A DNA stretch of 64,000 bases. Source: Oceanobacillus piezotolerans (lineage in GTDB: Bacteria > Bacillota > Bacilli > Bacillales > Amphibacillaceae). Positions within the stretch are counted from its first letter, which is position 1. Each line of letters starts with the position of its first letter. Location of the stretch: the NCBI RefSeq assembly GCF_003665065.1, contig NZ_RCHR01000003.1, forward strand, positions 620,001 to 684,000, read 5' to 3'. Below the pieces are notes generated by a model that was not told the DNA's origin, did not search any database, and saw only the letters and a program-made list of their open reading frames with translations. Shown in pieces: positions 9,102 through 15,869 of this stretch. Made by a program: the position numbers and the translations under genes.

Positions 9102-11102
9102 ATGTCAAACAAAGTAGAACAATTATCTATTAATTCAATTCGTACGCTTTCTATTGATGCAATTGAGAAAGCGAATTCTGGTCATCCAGGTCTACCAATG
9201 GGGGCTGCACCAATGGCTTACACATTATGGACTGACTTTATGAACCACAATCCTAAAAACTCGAAATGGTTTAACCGCGACCGTTTTGTCTTATCAGCAG
9301 GTCACGGGTCAATGCTATTATATAGCTTATTGCATCTATCTGGATACAACGTATCTATTGAAGATCTAAAAGAGTTCCGTCAATGGGGTTCTAAAACTCC
9401 TGGACACCCTGAAGTACATCATACAGATGGGGTAGAAGCTACTACTGGACCTCTTGGACAAGGTATTGCTATGTCTGTAGGAATGGCAATGGCTGAAGCT
9501 CACCTTTCTGCAAAATACAACAAAGATGACTTATCCGTAGTAGACCACTACACTTATGCACTTGTAAGTGATGGGGACTTAATGGAAGGAATCTCACATG
9601 AGGCAGCATCCCTAGCAGGTCATTTGAAATTAGGTAAATTAATTGCACTTTACGATTCTAATGATATCTCATTAGATGGTGACTTAAACAAATCCTTCTC
9701 TGAAAATACAGAGCAACGCTTTAAAGCCTATGGCTGGCAAGTAATCCGTGTTGAGGATGGAAATAATGTAGAAGAAATTCGTAAAGCAATTAAAGAAGCG
9801 CAAGCTAATACAGAGCAACCAACTTTAATTGAAGTTCGTACCATTATTGGATATGGTTCTCCAAATAAATCAGCTTCTGCTGCATCACATGGTGCCCCAC
9901 TTGGAGCAGATGAAGTGAAGCTGACAAAAGAATTCTATACTTGGGAACATGAAGATTTCCATGTACCAGATGAGGTTTATGCTGACTTTAACGATAAGAT
10001 CGTGAAAAACGGTCAAGCTAAAGAAGAAGAATGGAATACTTTATTTGCTTCCTATAAAGAAAAATATCCAGAACTTGCAGAAGAATTACAGCTTGCAATC
10101 GAAGGGAAATTACCTGAAGGATGGGAAAAAGACCTGCCTGTATATGAGACAGGAAGTTCTTTAGCTTCTCGTGCATCTTCTGGTGAAGTTCTAAATGCTA
10201 TTGCAAAATCTGTGCCAAACTTCTTCGGTGGAAGTGCTGACTTAGCTGGTTCCAACAAAACAACGATGAATGATGAATCAGATTTCTCCCGCAATGACTA
10301 TGCTGGCCGCAATATTTGGTTTGGTGTACGTGAACATGCAATGGGTGCTGCACTAAATGGTATGGCCCTTCATGGTGGATTAAACGTATACGGTGGTACA
10401 TTCTTTGTATTCAGTGACTACCTAAAACCATCAATTCGCTTAGCATCTATTATGGGAATGCCTGTAACTTATGTATTTACACATGACTCAATCGCAGTAG
10501 GTGAAGATGGTCCAACACACGAACCAATTGAACAATTGGCTGGATTACGTGCCATCCCTGGATTATCTGTTATTCGTCCAGCTGACGGAAATGAAACGGC
10601 AGCTGCATGGAGACTTGCTGTAGAATCTACAGATACACCAACTGCATTAGTTCTTACTAGACAAAACCTTGACACACTAGAAGGAACAAAAGAAAATGCA
10701 TATGAAGGTGTGAAGAAAGGTGCTTATGTAGTAAGCAAATCTGACAAAGAAACTCCAGATGCATTGCTTCTAGCAACTGGTTCTGAGGTACAGCTTGCTG
10801 TTGCAGCACAAAAAGCACTTAAAGAGAACAATATTGATGTAAGTGTTGTAAGTATGCCTTCATGGGATCGTTTCAATCAACAAGACGAAGCATACAAAGA
10901 ATCTGTTCTTCCTAAAGCAGTGAAAAACCGTGTAGCAATTGAAATGGCATCTACACTTGGATGGCATCGTTACGCTGGTGATAATGGAGTAGTTCTCGGA
11001 ATTGATACATTCGGCGCTTCTGCACCAGGAGAAAAAGTAATGGCTGAATACGGATTTACTGTTGAAAATGTAGTTAAGCATGTTGAATCTTTAGTTAAAT
11101 AA
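9102..11102 (+). CDS. tkt: Transketolase
   Basis: Thiamine-diphosphate enzyme moving two-carbon ketol units in the pentose phosphate pathway. 666 residues, standard length. Visible blocks include the N-terminal [33 protein letters not shown], the ThDP/Mg motif [16 protein letters not shown] VSDGDLMEG...DSNDISLDG, and the pyrimidine-domain [15 protein letters not shown] and [16 protein letters not shown]. Monocistronic: ribosome site AAAGGAG upstream and a strong terminator downstream. Confidence 0.98.
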   Translation: MSNKVEQLSINSIRTLSIDAIEKANSGHPGLPMGAAPMAYTLWTDFMNHNPKNSKWFNRDRFVLSAGHGSMLLYSLLHLSGYNVSIEDLKEFRQWGSKTPGHPEVHHTDGVEATTGPLGQGIAMSVGMAMAEAHLSAKYNKDDLSVVDHYTYALVSDGDLMEGISHEAASLAGHLKLGKLIALYDSNDISLDGDLNKSFSENTEQRFKAYGWQVIRVEDGNNVEEIRKAIKEAQANTEQPTLIEVRTIIGYGSPNKSASAASHGAPLGADEVKLTKEFYTWEHEDFHVPDEVYADFNDKIVKNGQAKEEEWNTLFASYKEKYPELAEELQLAIEGKLPEGWEKDLPVYETGSSLASRASSGEVLNAIAKSVPNFFGGSADLAGSNKTTMNDESDFSRNDYAGRNIWFGVREHAMGAALNGMALHGGLNVYGGTFFVFSDYLKPSIRLASIMGMPVTYVFTHDSIAVGEDGPTHEPIEQLAGLRAIPGLSVIRPADGNETAAAWRLAVESTDTPTALVLTRQNLDTLEGTKENAYEGVKKGAYVVSKSDKETPDALLLATGSEVQLAVAAQKALKENNIDVSVVSMPSWDRFNQQDEAYKESVLPKAVKNRVAIEMASTLGWHRYAGDNGVVLGIDTFGASAPGEKVMAEYGFTVENVVKHVESLVK

Positions 11103-11110
11103 TAATAATG

Positions 11111-11145
11111 AAGATGGTTCCCCTCAAGGGAGCCATCTTTTTTTT
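11111..11145 (+). terminator. Intrinsic terminator of tkt
   Basis: AAGATGGTTCCC pairs with GGGAGCCATCTT (one wobble) and runs into eight Ts, eight bases after the stop. Confidence 0.93.
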
Positions 11146-11235
11146 GCGCATTTTACATTGAACAGAGATAAAGACGAGAGGTGTATTCTTCAAAATTTCC
11201 GCTAAATAATGCTAAGCAGACTATTTCCATTTTCC

Positions 11236-11245
11236 TTCGACAAAA
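11236..11245. promoter_or_regulatory. Candidate Spo0A box upstream of sirA
   Basis: TTCGACAAAA is the reverse complement of a consensus 0A box (TTGTCGAA). It lies 90 bp before the sirA start; a TATAAT hexamer is at 11295-11300. B. subtilis sirA is induced by Spo0A-P, so the site fits the gene. Confidence 0.6.
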
Positions 11246-11325
11246 CTAGTAGTTTTTCGCAATATGATGTGACAGGTTTCTTAACATTTATCATTATAAT
11301 AGATAGGAGAGGGAGGTAGATTTTA

Positions 11326-11784
11326 ATGGAAGAGTACTCGATATATTGGATAAATGAAGAAGTTGCTAGAAACTATTTTCACAAAAGTGACATTCTATAT
11401 CGTTTTTTAGTTGAATATGAAAATAATCCAAATAGAGTTGACTTACGAAAGCAGTATAATTATATTACGAACCGCTTCTCTATTGACATCCTGATCTCCC
11501 ATCTAAGAAGCCATCTTAAAAACATTTACTCTTATCGTATGAAAGATTCGTTTATTGAAATTTCTACTACTAAACAGTGTATTGCTTTACATATTGGAGA
11601 AAAAAGATTAAAATTTCGTAGTGGTTCTATTCAAGAAGCAGAAGAATTACTATTTCCGATATTGAGGCGATATCAACTTTATTTATTTGTTATTGGCAAT
11701 ACGATAAATAACTATGGCTGGATCTCACCTTTAAAACTTTCTTCTGTGAAACGAGAGAAACAAGTATTGTATTCCTGGCAGTGA
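11326..11784 (+). CDS. sirA: Sporulation inhibitor of replication SirA
   Basis: SirA is made at the start of sporulation and binds domain I of DnaA to stop new rounds of replication. The 152-residue product resembles B. subtilis SirA (YneE) at both ends: MEEYSIYWINEEVARNYF near the start and NNYGWISPLKLSSVKRE at the end. It sits between tkt and yneF as in B. subtilis. The ATG follows GGGAGG and a probable 0A box lies upstream. Confidence 0.88.
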   Translation: MEEYSIYWINEEVARNYFHKSDILYRFLVEYENNPNRVDLRKQYNYITNRFSIDILISHLRSHLKNIYSYRMKDSFIEISTTKQCIALHIGEKRLKFRSGSIQEAEELLFPILRRYQLYLFVIGNTINNYGWISPLKLSSVKREKQVLYSWQ

Positions 11785-11804
11785 TTTAATATACTGTAAT
11801 AGGA

Positions 11805-12099
11805 TGTTCAAAAGTCCGGTAAAAATTGACACTTCGAATTTCTTCGTTGGCGCTAGGGGGACTTCTGCTGAGAACGCCCGCATTCTGTGGGGAACTCAGA
11901 AGTCAGCACATACTATGCAAACCATGTACTCCCGTATCAAATGGCATACTTTTTGCTACGGGAGATGCGCCGCCTAGAGCTTCAACGCACTGGATGTGCT
12001 GGTCGGCAACCATTTTAATGTTTTGGTGGGGCGATTAATCGCAACCCAGGACGCCTGGAACTTAGCCGGCCTCGGTCATTTTTATCCTCCTTTTGAACA
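11805..12099. mobile_element. MITE-like structured repeat element between sirA and yneF
   Basis: A 295-bp GC-rich block is bounded by imperfect inverted repeats: TGTTCAAAAG-N5-TAAAAATTGAC on the left, and on the opposite strand TGTTCAAAAG-N5-TAAAAATGACC on the right. Inside are several stems: GACTTCTG/CAGAAGTC (11860, 11897), CTCCCGTA/TACGGGAG (11929, 11957), the perfect palindrome GCGATTAATCGC (12031) and CCAGG-ACG-CCTGG (12046). Reading frames through it are accidental. It looks like a non-autonomous transposable element or IS200/IS605-like remnant; no transposase is present and I cannot name the family. Confidence 0.7.
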
Positions 12100-12139
12100 C
12101 ACACTGAAAAAGGAGACAACACGAAGGAGGAAGCTAGAA

Positions 12140-12364
12140 ATGGACATAATCTGGGTCGTACTAATTGCTATAGCAGCGTTAATTGCTGGTGTTGCTCTTG
12201 GTTTTTTCCTTGCAAGAAAGTATATGATGGATTACTTGAAAAAGAATCCTCCTATTAATGAGCAAATGCTCCGTACGATGATGATGCAAATGGGGCAGAA
12301 GCCATCGCAAAAGAAAATCAATCAAATGATGCGTGCAATGAATAGTCAAATGGATAAAAAATAG
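12140..12364 (+). CDS. yneF: UPF0154 membrane protein YneF
   Basis: A 74-residue single-pass membrane protein of unknown function, conserved beside sirA and ccdA in Bacillaceae. The hydrophobic N-terminal segment (about 4-24) is followed by a charged cytosolic tail with [19 protein letters not shown], the family signature. ATG is behind AAGGAGG. The last 83 bp of the gene, including the stop codon, recur at 15600-15682, so this copy has an intact or regenerated 3' end at the left edge of an inserted island. Confidence 0.93.
   Translation: MDIIWVVLIAIAALIAGVALGFFLARKYMMDYLKKNPPINEQMLRTMMMQMGQKPSQKKINQMMRAMNSQMDKK
12282..12364 (+). repeat. Left 83-bp direct repeat (3' end of yneF), putative attachment site
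   Basis: This stretch matches 15600-15682 in 82 of 83 positions; the single difference is G at 12298 against A at 15616. Identity stops abruptly on both sides. A related 15-mer, ATACATCAAGGTTTA, begins four bases after this copy, and ATATATCAAGGTTTT ends at the start of the right copy. The layout is that of an element integrated at the 3' end of a gene. Confidence 0.85.
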
Positions 12365-12423
12365 TTGATACATCAAGGTTTACAGCGTTTTTACATAGAC
12401 GTGTTCATTGCTAAAAAGTGTGT

Positions 12424-12552
12424 TTGATTAATTTTTCTTAGCACTTTTAACTTTAATTGGTTAATTTTTCTTAAAGCCACTTTTTCTGTTGAAAAATAAA
12501 GCAGAAGGAGTGGTTTTTTCGTGTTTTTAAACGGTTTTTGGTTAATTTTTCT
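12424..12552. repeat. Three direct repeats near the left end of the island
   Basis: TTGATTAATTTTTCTTA (12424), TTGGTTAATTTTTCTTA (12457) and TTGGTTAATTTTTCT (12538) are spaced 33 and 81 bp. An inverted relative lies at 15485-15499. Spacing and placement resemble arm-type sites of tyrosine recombinases, but this is inference. Confidence 0.55.
12477..12519 (+). terminator. Terminator-like hairpin at the island's left end
   Basis: CCACTTTTTCTG pairs with CAGAAGGAGTGG (wobbles) and is followed by six Ts. It could shield the island from yneF transcription or the reverse. Confidence 0.65.
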
Positions 12553-12648
12553 CCAACATACTAGGGTGGTTTTTTGTTTTAATTAAGGAGTTGGAATCTC
12601 CATAAATTGCCTTTGTATTTATCCTTTATAATTTGTTTTAACTGGATA

Positions 12649-12855
12649 ATGGAGGGATTTAAATGGGAAGGTAAAGTAATATTCAACAATAGATTGTACG
12701 AGGCTAGAACTGAAGGCGAAAAAGTCTACTTAACAGATATATCTGACAATAAAATTAAAATACATATATCCTACTCAACTAGAAAAGAAAATAGAAAAAA
12801 ATTCGATGATGCAATGACACAGTTCTGGACTGGAGTTTATTACGATAGTTTGTAG
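12649..12855 (+). CDS. Island gene 1: uncharacterised 68-aa protein
   Basis: Not recognised. The product is basic in its middle part and rich in Lys, Tyr and Asp, with no membrane segment once the likely artefactual upstream extension is removed. The start is uncertain: ATG 12649 has no good ribosome site, whereas a GGAGGG lies just inside the frame and points to an ATG in another frame that stops after three codons. A start defect or unrecognised start codon is possible. A TATAAT is at 12627-12632. Confidence 0.45.
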   Translation: MEGFKWEGKVIFNNRLYEARTEGEKVYLTDISDNKIKIHISYSTRKENRKKFDDAMTQFWTGVYYDSL

Positions 12856-12866
12856 ATAAGCAGGAT

Positions 12867-12907
12867 ATTCACTGAATTATGTTGAATTGAGTAGGCATAA
12901 GGAGGTG
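12867..12907 (+). promoter_or_regulatory. Class A upstream box, copy 1
   Basis: GGATATTCAC, ten bases, then TGTTGAATTGAGTAGG and an AAGGAGGTG ribosome site. The same block precedes island genes 4 and 6 (13401 and 13998). It is probably a promoter fused to the ribosome site; the sigma factor was not identified. Confidence 0.6.
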
Positions 12908-12914
12908 GGGAAAA

Positions 12915-13127
12915 TTGAGAGTAAAGTTTAAATTTACTGATGGCCTTCAGGCAACAGTAGAAAATTTTAGCGATTTACCAAGAGAAAGATCTGAAGATGA
13001 CTTGTTTGATGTATTTCAGGCTATTAAAGATAATAATAGTCCAATTATAATAAATGATGATCGTTCTGGTAAAACATTAAATAGAAATGGTAAAGAGTTA
13101 GTTTCCGTAGAATTATTATTAGATTAA
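12915..13127 (+). CDS. Island gene 2: uncharacterised acidic 70-aa protein
   Basis: Not recognised. TTG start seven bases after a strong AAGGAGGTG. The sequence MRVKFKFTDGLQATVEN followed by an acidic, Asp/Glu-rich middle and a VELLLD end suggests a small alpha/beta fold. Overall acidic, like many small phage or mobile-element accessory proteins. It has its own class A upstream box and its own terminator, so it forms a self-contained cassette. Confidence 0.65.
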   Translation: MRVKFKFTDGLQATVENFSDLPRERSEDDLFDVFQAIKDNNSPIIINDDRSGKTLNRNGKELVSVELLLD

Positions 13128-13131
13128 AATG

Positions 13132-13158
13132 ACACTCCGCTTGGAGTGTTTTTTATTT
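13132..13158 (+). terminator. Terminator of island gene 2
   Basis: ACACTCC-GCTT-GGAGTGT followed by a T-rich run, four bases after the stop codon. Confidence 0.9.
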
Positions 13159-13204
13159 GTCTTAAATAGGAGTTAGCTTATGAGATTATTAAACACTTTT
13201 AGAT

Positions 13205-13387
13205 ATGAAGAAAGACAATACTTTAGTGACAATAATAATTAGATATACAAGTGGTGGAAGGGAAGAAACTGATAAATTGTATATGGAGGATGGATATTTT
13301 AACAGTTCTAAGTTTGGATTAGAATTAAGTGAAGAATTGATGGATATTTATATAGATTCTGCCTTTAGTTCTGTATTTGAGAAATAG
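13205..13387 (+). CDS. Island gene 3: uncharacterised 60-aa protein
   Basis: Not recognised. Product starts MKKDNTLVTIIIRYTSGG and has an acidic C-terminal half. It has no ribosome site of its own; the AGGAG at 13169 instead serves an ATG at 13180 opening a 20-codon frame that overlaps it in another phase. Either translation is coupled, or the gene is a frameshifted remnant whose start was MRLLNTFRYEERQ. It is the only island gene lacking an upstream box of class A or B. Confidence 0.45.
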   Translation: MKKDNTLVTIIIRYTSGGREETDKLYMEDGYFNSSKFGLELSEELMDIYIDSAFSSVFEK

Positions 13388-13400
13388 GAAAAAATTTACA

Positions 13401-13443
13401 GGATAGTATTCACCACTTGTTGAATTAAGTAGGCAAGGAGGTG
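13401..13443 (+). promoter_or_regulatory. Class A upstream box, copy 2
   Basis: GGATAGTATTCAC, seven bases, then TGTTGAATTAAGTAGG running into CAAGGAGGTG. Closely matches the blocks at 12867 and 13998. Confidence 0.6.
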
Positions 13444-13449
13444 AATACA

Positions 13450-13644
13450 ATGCCTGATTATAACAAAGATTTAATTAATGCTTTAGAAGAACATACAAGG
13501 GCTATAAATGATTTTGTGCAAGCGCAAAATCTTTCATATAATAAGCCAGTAATAATAAATTATAGTGACTTATTGCTAAGTATTGATAAGAGTTTAAAGG
13601 AAATAAATAAAAAATTGCCCAATCAGCCACTAAATAAATATTAA
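13450..13644 (+). CDS. Island gene 4: uncharacterised 64-aa helical protein
   Basis: Not recognised. ATG 13450 lies seven bases after AAGGAGGTG; a GTG inside that ribosome site is a less likely start. The product (MPDYNKDLINALEEHTRAI, then SLKEINKKLPNQP) looks mainly helical with no membrane segment. Preceded by class A box copy 2 and followed by a wobble-rich terminator, so a cassette like gene 2. Confidence 0.6.
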   Translation: MPDYNKDLINALEEHTRAINDFVQAQNLSYNKPVIINYSDLLLSIDKSLKEINKKLPNQPLNKY

Positions 13645-13654
13645 ACATTGCTAA

Positions 13655-13678
13655 GGCATCCAATAGGGTGTCTTTTTA
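13655..13678 (+). terminator. Terminator of island gene 4
   Basis: GGCATCC-AATA-GGGTGTC followed by five Ts. The GGTGTC-T5-AT part recurs at the ends of island genes 6 and 7. Confidence 0.7.
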
Positions 13679-13689
13679 TACTGGGAAAC

Positions 13690-13727
13690 TTTACCTTTTT
13701 TGTATTATTATAGATACAAGGGGGGGG
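13690..13727 (+). promoter_or_regulatory. Class B upstream box, copy 1, with TTGTAT-N8-ATACAA palindrome
   Basis: TTTACC-TTTT is followed by TTGTATTATTATAGATACAA and a G-run ribosome site. The same arrangement, with the palindrome arms fully conserved, precedes island gene 7 at 14796. It may be an operator overlapping a promoter. Confidence 0.6.
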
Positions 13728-13748
13728 AACATATCGAGAAAAGCAATA

Positions 13749-13946
13749 ATGATAAATCATAAAGATTTAGAAGAAAAAGTGGCTGCTTCTGACTATTTAG
13801 TTACTATCAAACACAGGGGTAAAAATCCAATTGATTTACCAGTGGTGACAAATTATACGTATGAAGATGTTTTTGATCACATCAAAGAACAGTATCCATA
13901 TGATCTCGGCCAAATTGAAAAAGTTACAATTGAATTATTAAGATAA
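13749..13946 (+). CDS. Island gene 5: uncharacterised 65-aa protein
   Basis: Not recognised. The first ATG (13749) lies about 20 bases after the G-run ribosome site; an in-frame ATA at 13731 has ideal spacing, so the real start is unclear. The core MINHKDLEEKVAASDYLVTI then DVFDHIKEQYPYDLGQIEKVTIELL is acidic. Its ending KVTIELLR is like the VSVELLLD end of island gene 2, perhaps by chance. Confidence 0.55.
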   Translation: MINHKDLEEKVAASDYLVTIKHRGKNPIDLPVVTNYTYEDVFDHIKEQYPYDLGQIEKVTIELLR

Positions 13947-13997
13947 GACTTCCAGTCGAGAGTTTTTTATCATTTTGCTATTTCAAGGGAAAAAGAA

Positions 13998-14042
13998 GGA
14001 TTCACTTTCTATATGTCGGATTGAGTAGGAATAAGGGAGGTG
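13998..14042 (+). promoter_or_regulatory. Class A upstream box, copy 3
   Basis: GGATTCAC, about nine bases, then TGTCGGATTGAGTAGG and AAGGGAGGTG. Third member of the set found at 12867 and 13401. Confidence 0.6.
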
Positions 14043-14050
14043 TATTTATT

Positions 14051-14632
14051 ATGGATATGGATCCGGAGTTAATAAAAGTGGGTACTGGTCTTGCAACTCA
14101 AATAGTTAAAAGTAGTGCACAAACAATTTCGAACAGAATAGATGTTTTAAAAACATCAAAAAAAGATAAAGAAGTTATAAATGAGCTTCAAGAAATTATC
14201 AATGATCTTATTGATGAAAGAAGTCAATTGGTTCAGCTGACACAATCTTATGAAGAGAAGTTAATAGCTCAAAGAATCTCTGAAAAAGACATTGACTACA
14301 TTACAGATAAGATTGTCCCATTGTTAGAAGGAGTATTAGAAAGCTCAGAAGATAAAAATGCGGAGAAAAACAAAGAAAACTTAAAAGCTATTGAAGGTAT
14401 ACTATCCAAAGAAACTTTTAACATCTTACAATTATTAGGATTTAATTTTAAAATTGCAATCGGAGAGCCACTAACTGAGCTATTGAGGAAGTCTATTTCT
14501 TCACAAATACCAATTTCACAAGAAGCTCATGTGAAATATCAAACGTTAACAGAAGAAAAGGAATTAGAATTCCTAAAAATGGTAAATGATGAAGAGGCGT
14601 ATGAAAGATATCAAAAATTAATAAATATATAG
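14051..14632 (+). CDS. Island gene 6: uncharacterised 193-aa helical protein
   Basis: Not assigned to a named family. The ATG (14051) follows AAGGGAGGTG by eight bases. The product starts MDMDPELIKVGTGLATQIVK and appears almost wholly helical, with a probable coiled coil over about residues 35-75 (KEVINELQEIINDLIDERSQ), then a hydrophobic stretch ILQLLGFNFKIAIGEPLTELL (about 138-158) that is amphipathic rather than a clear membrane span. No catalytic motif is obvious. It is the largest island gene and the best candidate for the effector or cargo function. Confidence 0.75.
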   Translation: MDMDPELIKVGTGLATQIVKSSAQTISNRIDVLKTSKKDKEVINELQEIINDLIDERSQLVQLTQSYEEKLIAQRISEKDIDYITDKIVPLLEGVLESSEDKNAEKNKENLKAIEGILSKETFNILQLLGFNFKIAIGEPLTELLRKSISSQIPISQEAHVKYQTLTEEKELEFLKMVNDEEAYERYQKLINI

Positions 14633-14795
14633 TTTTATTTTACAAACACATAACTGTAGTTATTTTAACTTGTCCAGTAGGAAATGCAATTAAACGCTGC
14701 TAAGATTACTGAATAATAAGTAAAGCATAGGGCATCAGATTTAGTTAAGGTGTTTTTTATTTTGGATTAATTAATTAGAACGATAATTAGCAAAT

Positions 14796-14833
14796 TTTAC
14801 TCTTTTTTGTATTATCATGGATACAAAGGGGGT
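14796..14833 (+). promoter_or_regulatory. Class B upstream box, copy 2
   Basis: TTTACT-CTTT, then TTGTATTATCATGGATACAA and AAGGGGGTG. The TTGTAT and ATACAA arms and the eight-base spacing equal copy 1 (13690), while the centre differs, as expected for a dyad operator. Confidence 0.6.
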
Positions 14834-14839
14834 GAGAGA

Positions 14840-15217
14840 ATGGATAGTTGGGTAAAAAGGTACGCTCAAAAACAAAAAGAAGAACATTTTAATTTAGAAG
14901 AAATAGAAACATTAATTAATGACGTTATTCAAAAAATTAATGACGAACTGGCATCAGAGGGCATTGAGCAAGTACAGATAGGTGATAAAACTCTAATTTT
15001 CCCAGATTGTTCTATTACTTACAAGTTAAGCACTCTAGGGTTATTAGTTTTTGATAAGCATCCTAAAGAAAATCAATCTAGTGTAATAGTTTCTGTAAGT
15101 ATAGTTTATACAAAAGATGGTTATTATAGTGTACAGTTTAATAATGCGCAAACTCCTGTACTAAATGCTGACTTTATTGAGATGATATTTGAATACTTAC
15201 TGTTTTATAATAGATAA
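14840..15217 (+). CDS. Island gene 7: uncharacterised 125-aa protein
   Basis: Not recognised. ATG 14840 follows AAGGGGGTG by about six bases; an earlier TTG lies inside the palindrome and is unlikely. The N-terminal third is helical and charged (WVKRYAQKQKEEHFNLEE), the rest looks beta-rich with IVSVSIVYTKDGYYSVQF and ends in EYLLFYNR. Size and style recall small phage or immunity-type proteins, without a specific match. It has its own class B box and terminator. Confidence 0.65.
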   Translation: MDSWVKRYAQKQKEEHFNLEEIETLINDVIQKINDELASEGIEQVQIGDKTLIFPDCSITYKLSTLGLLVFDKHPKENQSSVIVSVSIVYTKDGYYSVQFNNAQTPVLNADFIEMIFEYLLFYNR

Positions 15218-15230
15218 CTAAATTTAATAA

Positions 15231-15265
15231 AAGACATCTGATTAATGTATCAGGTGTCTTTTTAT
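15231..15265 (+). terminator. Terminator of island gene 7
   Basis: AAGACATCTGAT pairs with ATCAGGTGTCTT (12 bp, one wobble) and is followed by a T-rich run. Confidence 0.92.
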
Positions 15266-15288
15266 TTTGGAGTAAGGAAGGAGAATGA

Positions 15289-15438
15289 TACTTTACTGAT
15301 TCTAAAGTTGCTCTTGGCAATACCTTAATACATTTAAGTTGTTATACATTGGTTGACTACGATGTGAAGGATAAAGGAACATATAAACAGATGGTAAAGA
15401 AGTATGATTTCTTTACGGAAGTGAACATATTCGGTTAA
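15289..15438 (+). pseudogene. Gene remnant in the island
   Basis: An open frame of 49 codons ends TAA at 15436-15438, but it is preceded directly by an in-frame TGA and has no start codon near its beginning. The peptide (YFTDSKVALGNTLIHLSCYT, then VDYDVKDKGTYKQMVKKYDF) has protein-like composition. It seems to be the 3' end of a lost gene, cut at the cassette boundary after gene 7. The rest of 15218-15599 holds only AT-rich sequence and the inverted right-end motif. Confidence 0.4.
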
Positions 15439-15484
15439 GAGAGAGGTCTTGCTATTATATCAGCACACAATATATATAATAGAA

Positions 15485-15499
15485 GGAAAAAATTAACCA
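15485..15499 (-). repeat. Inverted copy of the left-end island motif
   Basis: GGAAAAAATTAACCA is the reverse complement of TGGTTAATTTTTTCC, matching the three direct copies at 12424-12552. Another shared piece is AGAAAAAGTGGTT at 15552, inverted relative to AGCCACTTTTTCT at 12475. Confidence 0.5.
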
Positions 15500-15599
15500 C
15501 TATTAAAATATAATAGACAGTGATAGAATAATATGGTATATTCTTCTTAAGAGAAAAAGTGGTTCGGAAAGATGGATAAACCCTTATATATCAAGGTTT

Positions 15600-15682
15600 T
15601 GATGCAAATGGGGCAAAAGCCATCGCAAAAGAAAATCAATCAAATGATGCGTGCAATGAATAGTCAAATGGATAAAAAATAG
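15600..15682 (+). repeat. Right 83-bp direct repeat (yneF 3' end copy)
   Basis: Copy of 12282-12364 with one substitution, including the yneF stop codon. It is followed by the strong terminator expected for yneF, so this is probably the original end of the gene and the left copy was supplied by the element, or the reverse. Confidence 0.85.
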
Positions 15683-15704
15683 CAATTATGTTGATTTTTG
15701 AAAT

Positions 15705-15747
15705 GTGTAAAAAGAAACTCCTAATTATTAGGAGTTTCTTTTTACAC
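15705..15747. terminator. Bidirectional terminator downstream of the original yneF end
   Basis: An uninterrupted inverted repeat from GTGTAAAAAGAAACTCC to GGAGTTTCTTTTTACAC with a small central loop; T-runs occur on both strands. Confidence 0.92.
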
Positions 15748-15869
15748 GTTGGAAAGTATAACTATAACAAGCGGATATAATTTCACGAAACGAATGTTTC
15801 CAACTTTGTCAAATTCAACAACTACCATTTCTATGGTCATCTGGTACAATATAGCAAAGGGGGATAAGC

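Larger units (their letters stand above)
12365..15599. mobile_element. 3.2-kb AT-rich island between two yneF 3' ends
   Basis: The island separates yneF from ccdA, which adjoin in B. subtilis, and is flanked by 83-bp direct repeats. It is visibly more AT-rich than the flanks and contains seven small unrecognised genes, all rightward, plus one gene remnant. Several cassettes share upstream boxes (two classes) and related terminators. Left-end motifs TTGGTTAATTTTTCT (three copies) recur inverted near the right end. No integrase or replication gene is present. It may be a decayed or trans-mobilised integrative element, or a satellite. Confidence 0.75.

Noticed and set aside
11826..12038. 70-codon frame beginning MTLRISSLALGGL
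   Set aside because: It spans hairpins of the MITE-like element, has no ribosome site and reads through palindromes.
12424..12552. CRISPR array at the island's left end
   Set aside because: Only three short AT-rich repeats at unequal spacing (33 and 81 bp), with no cas genes.
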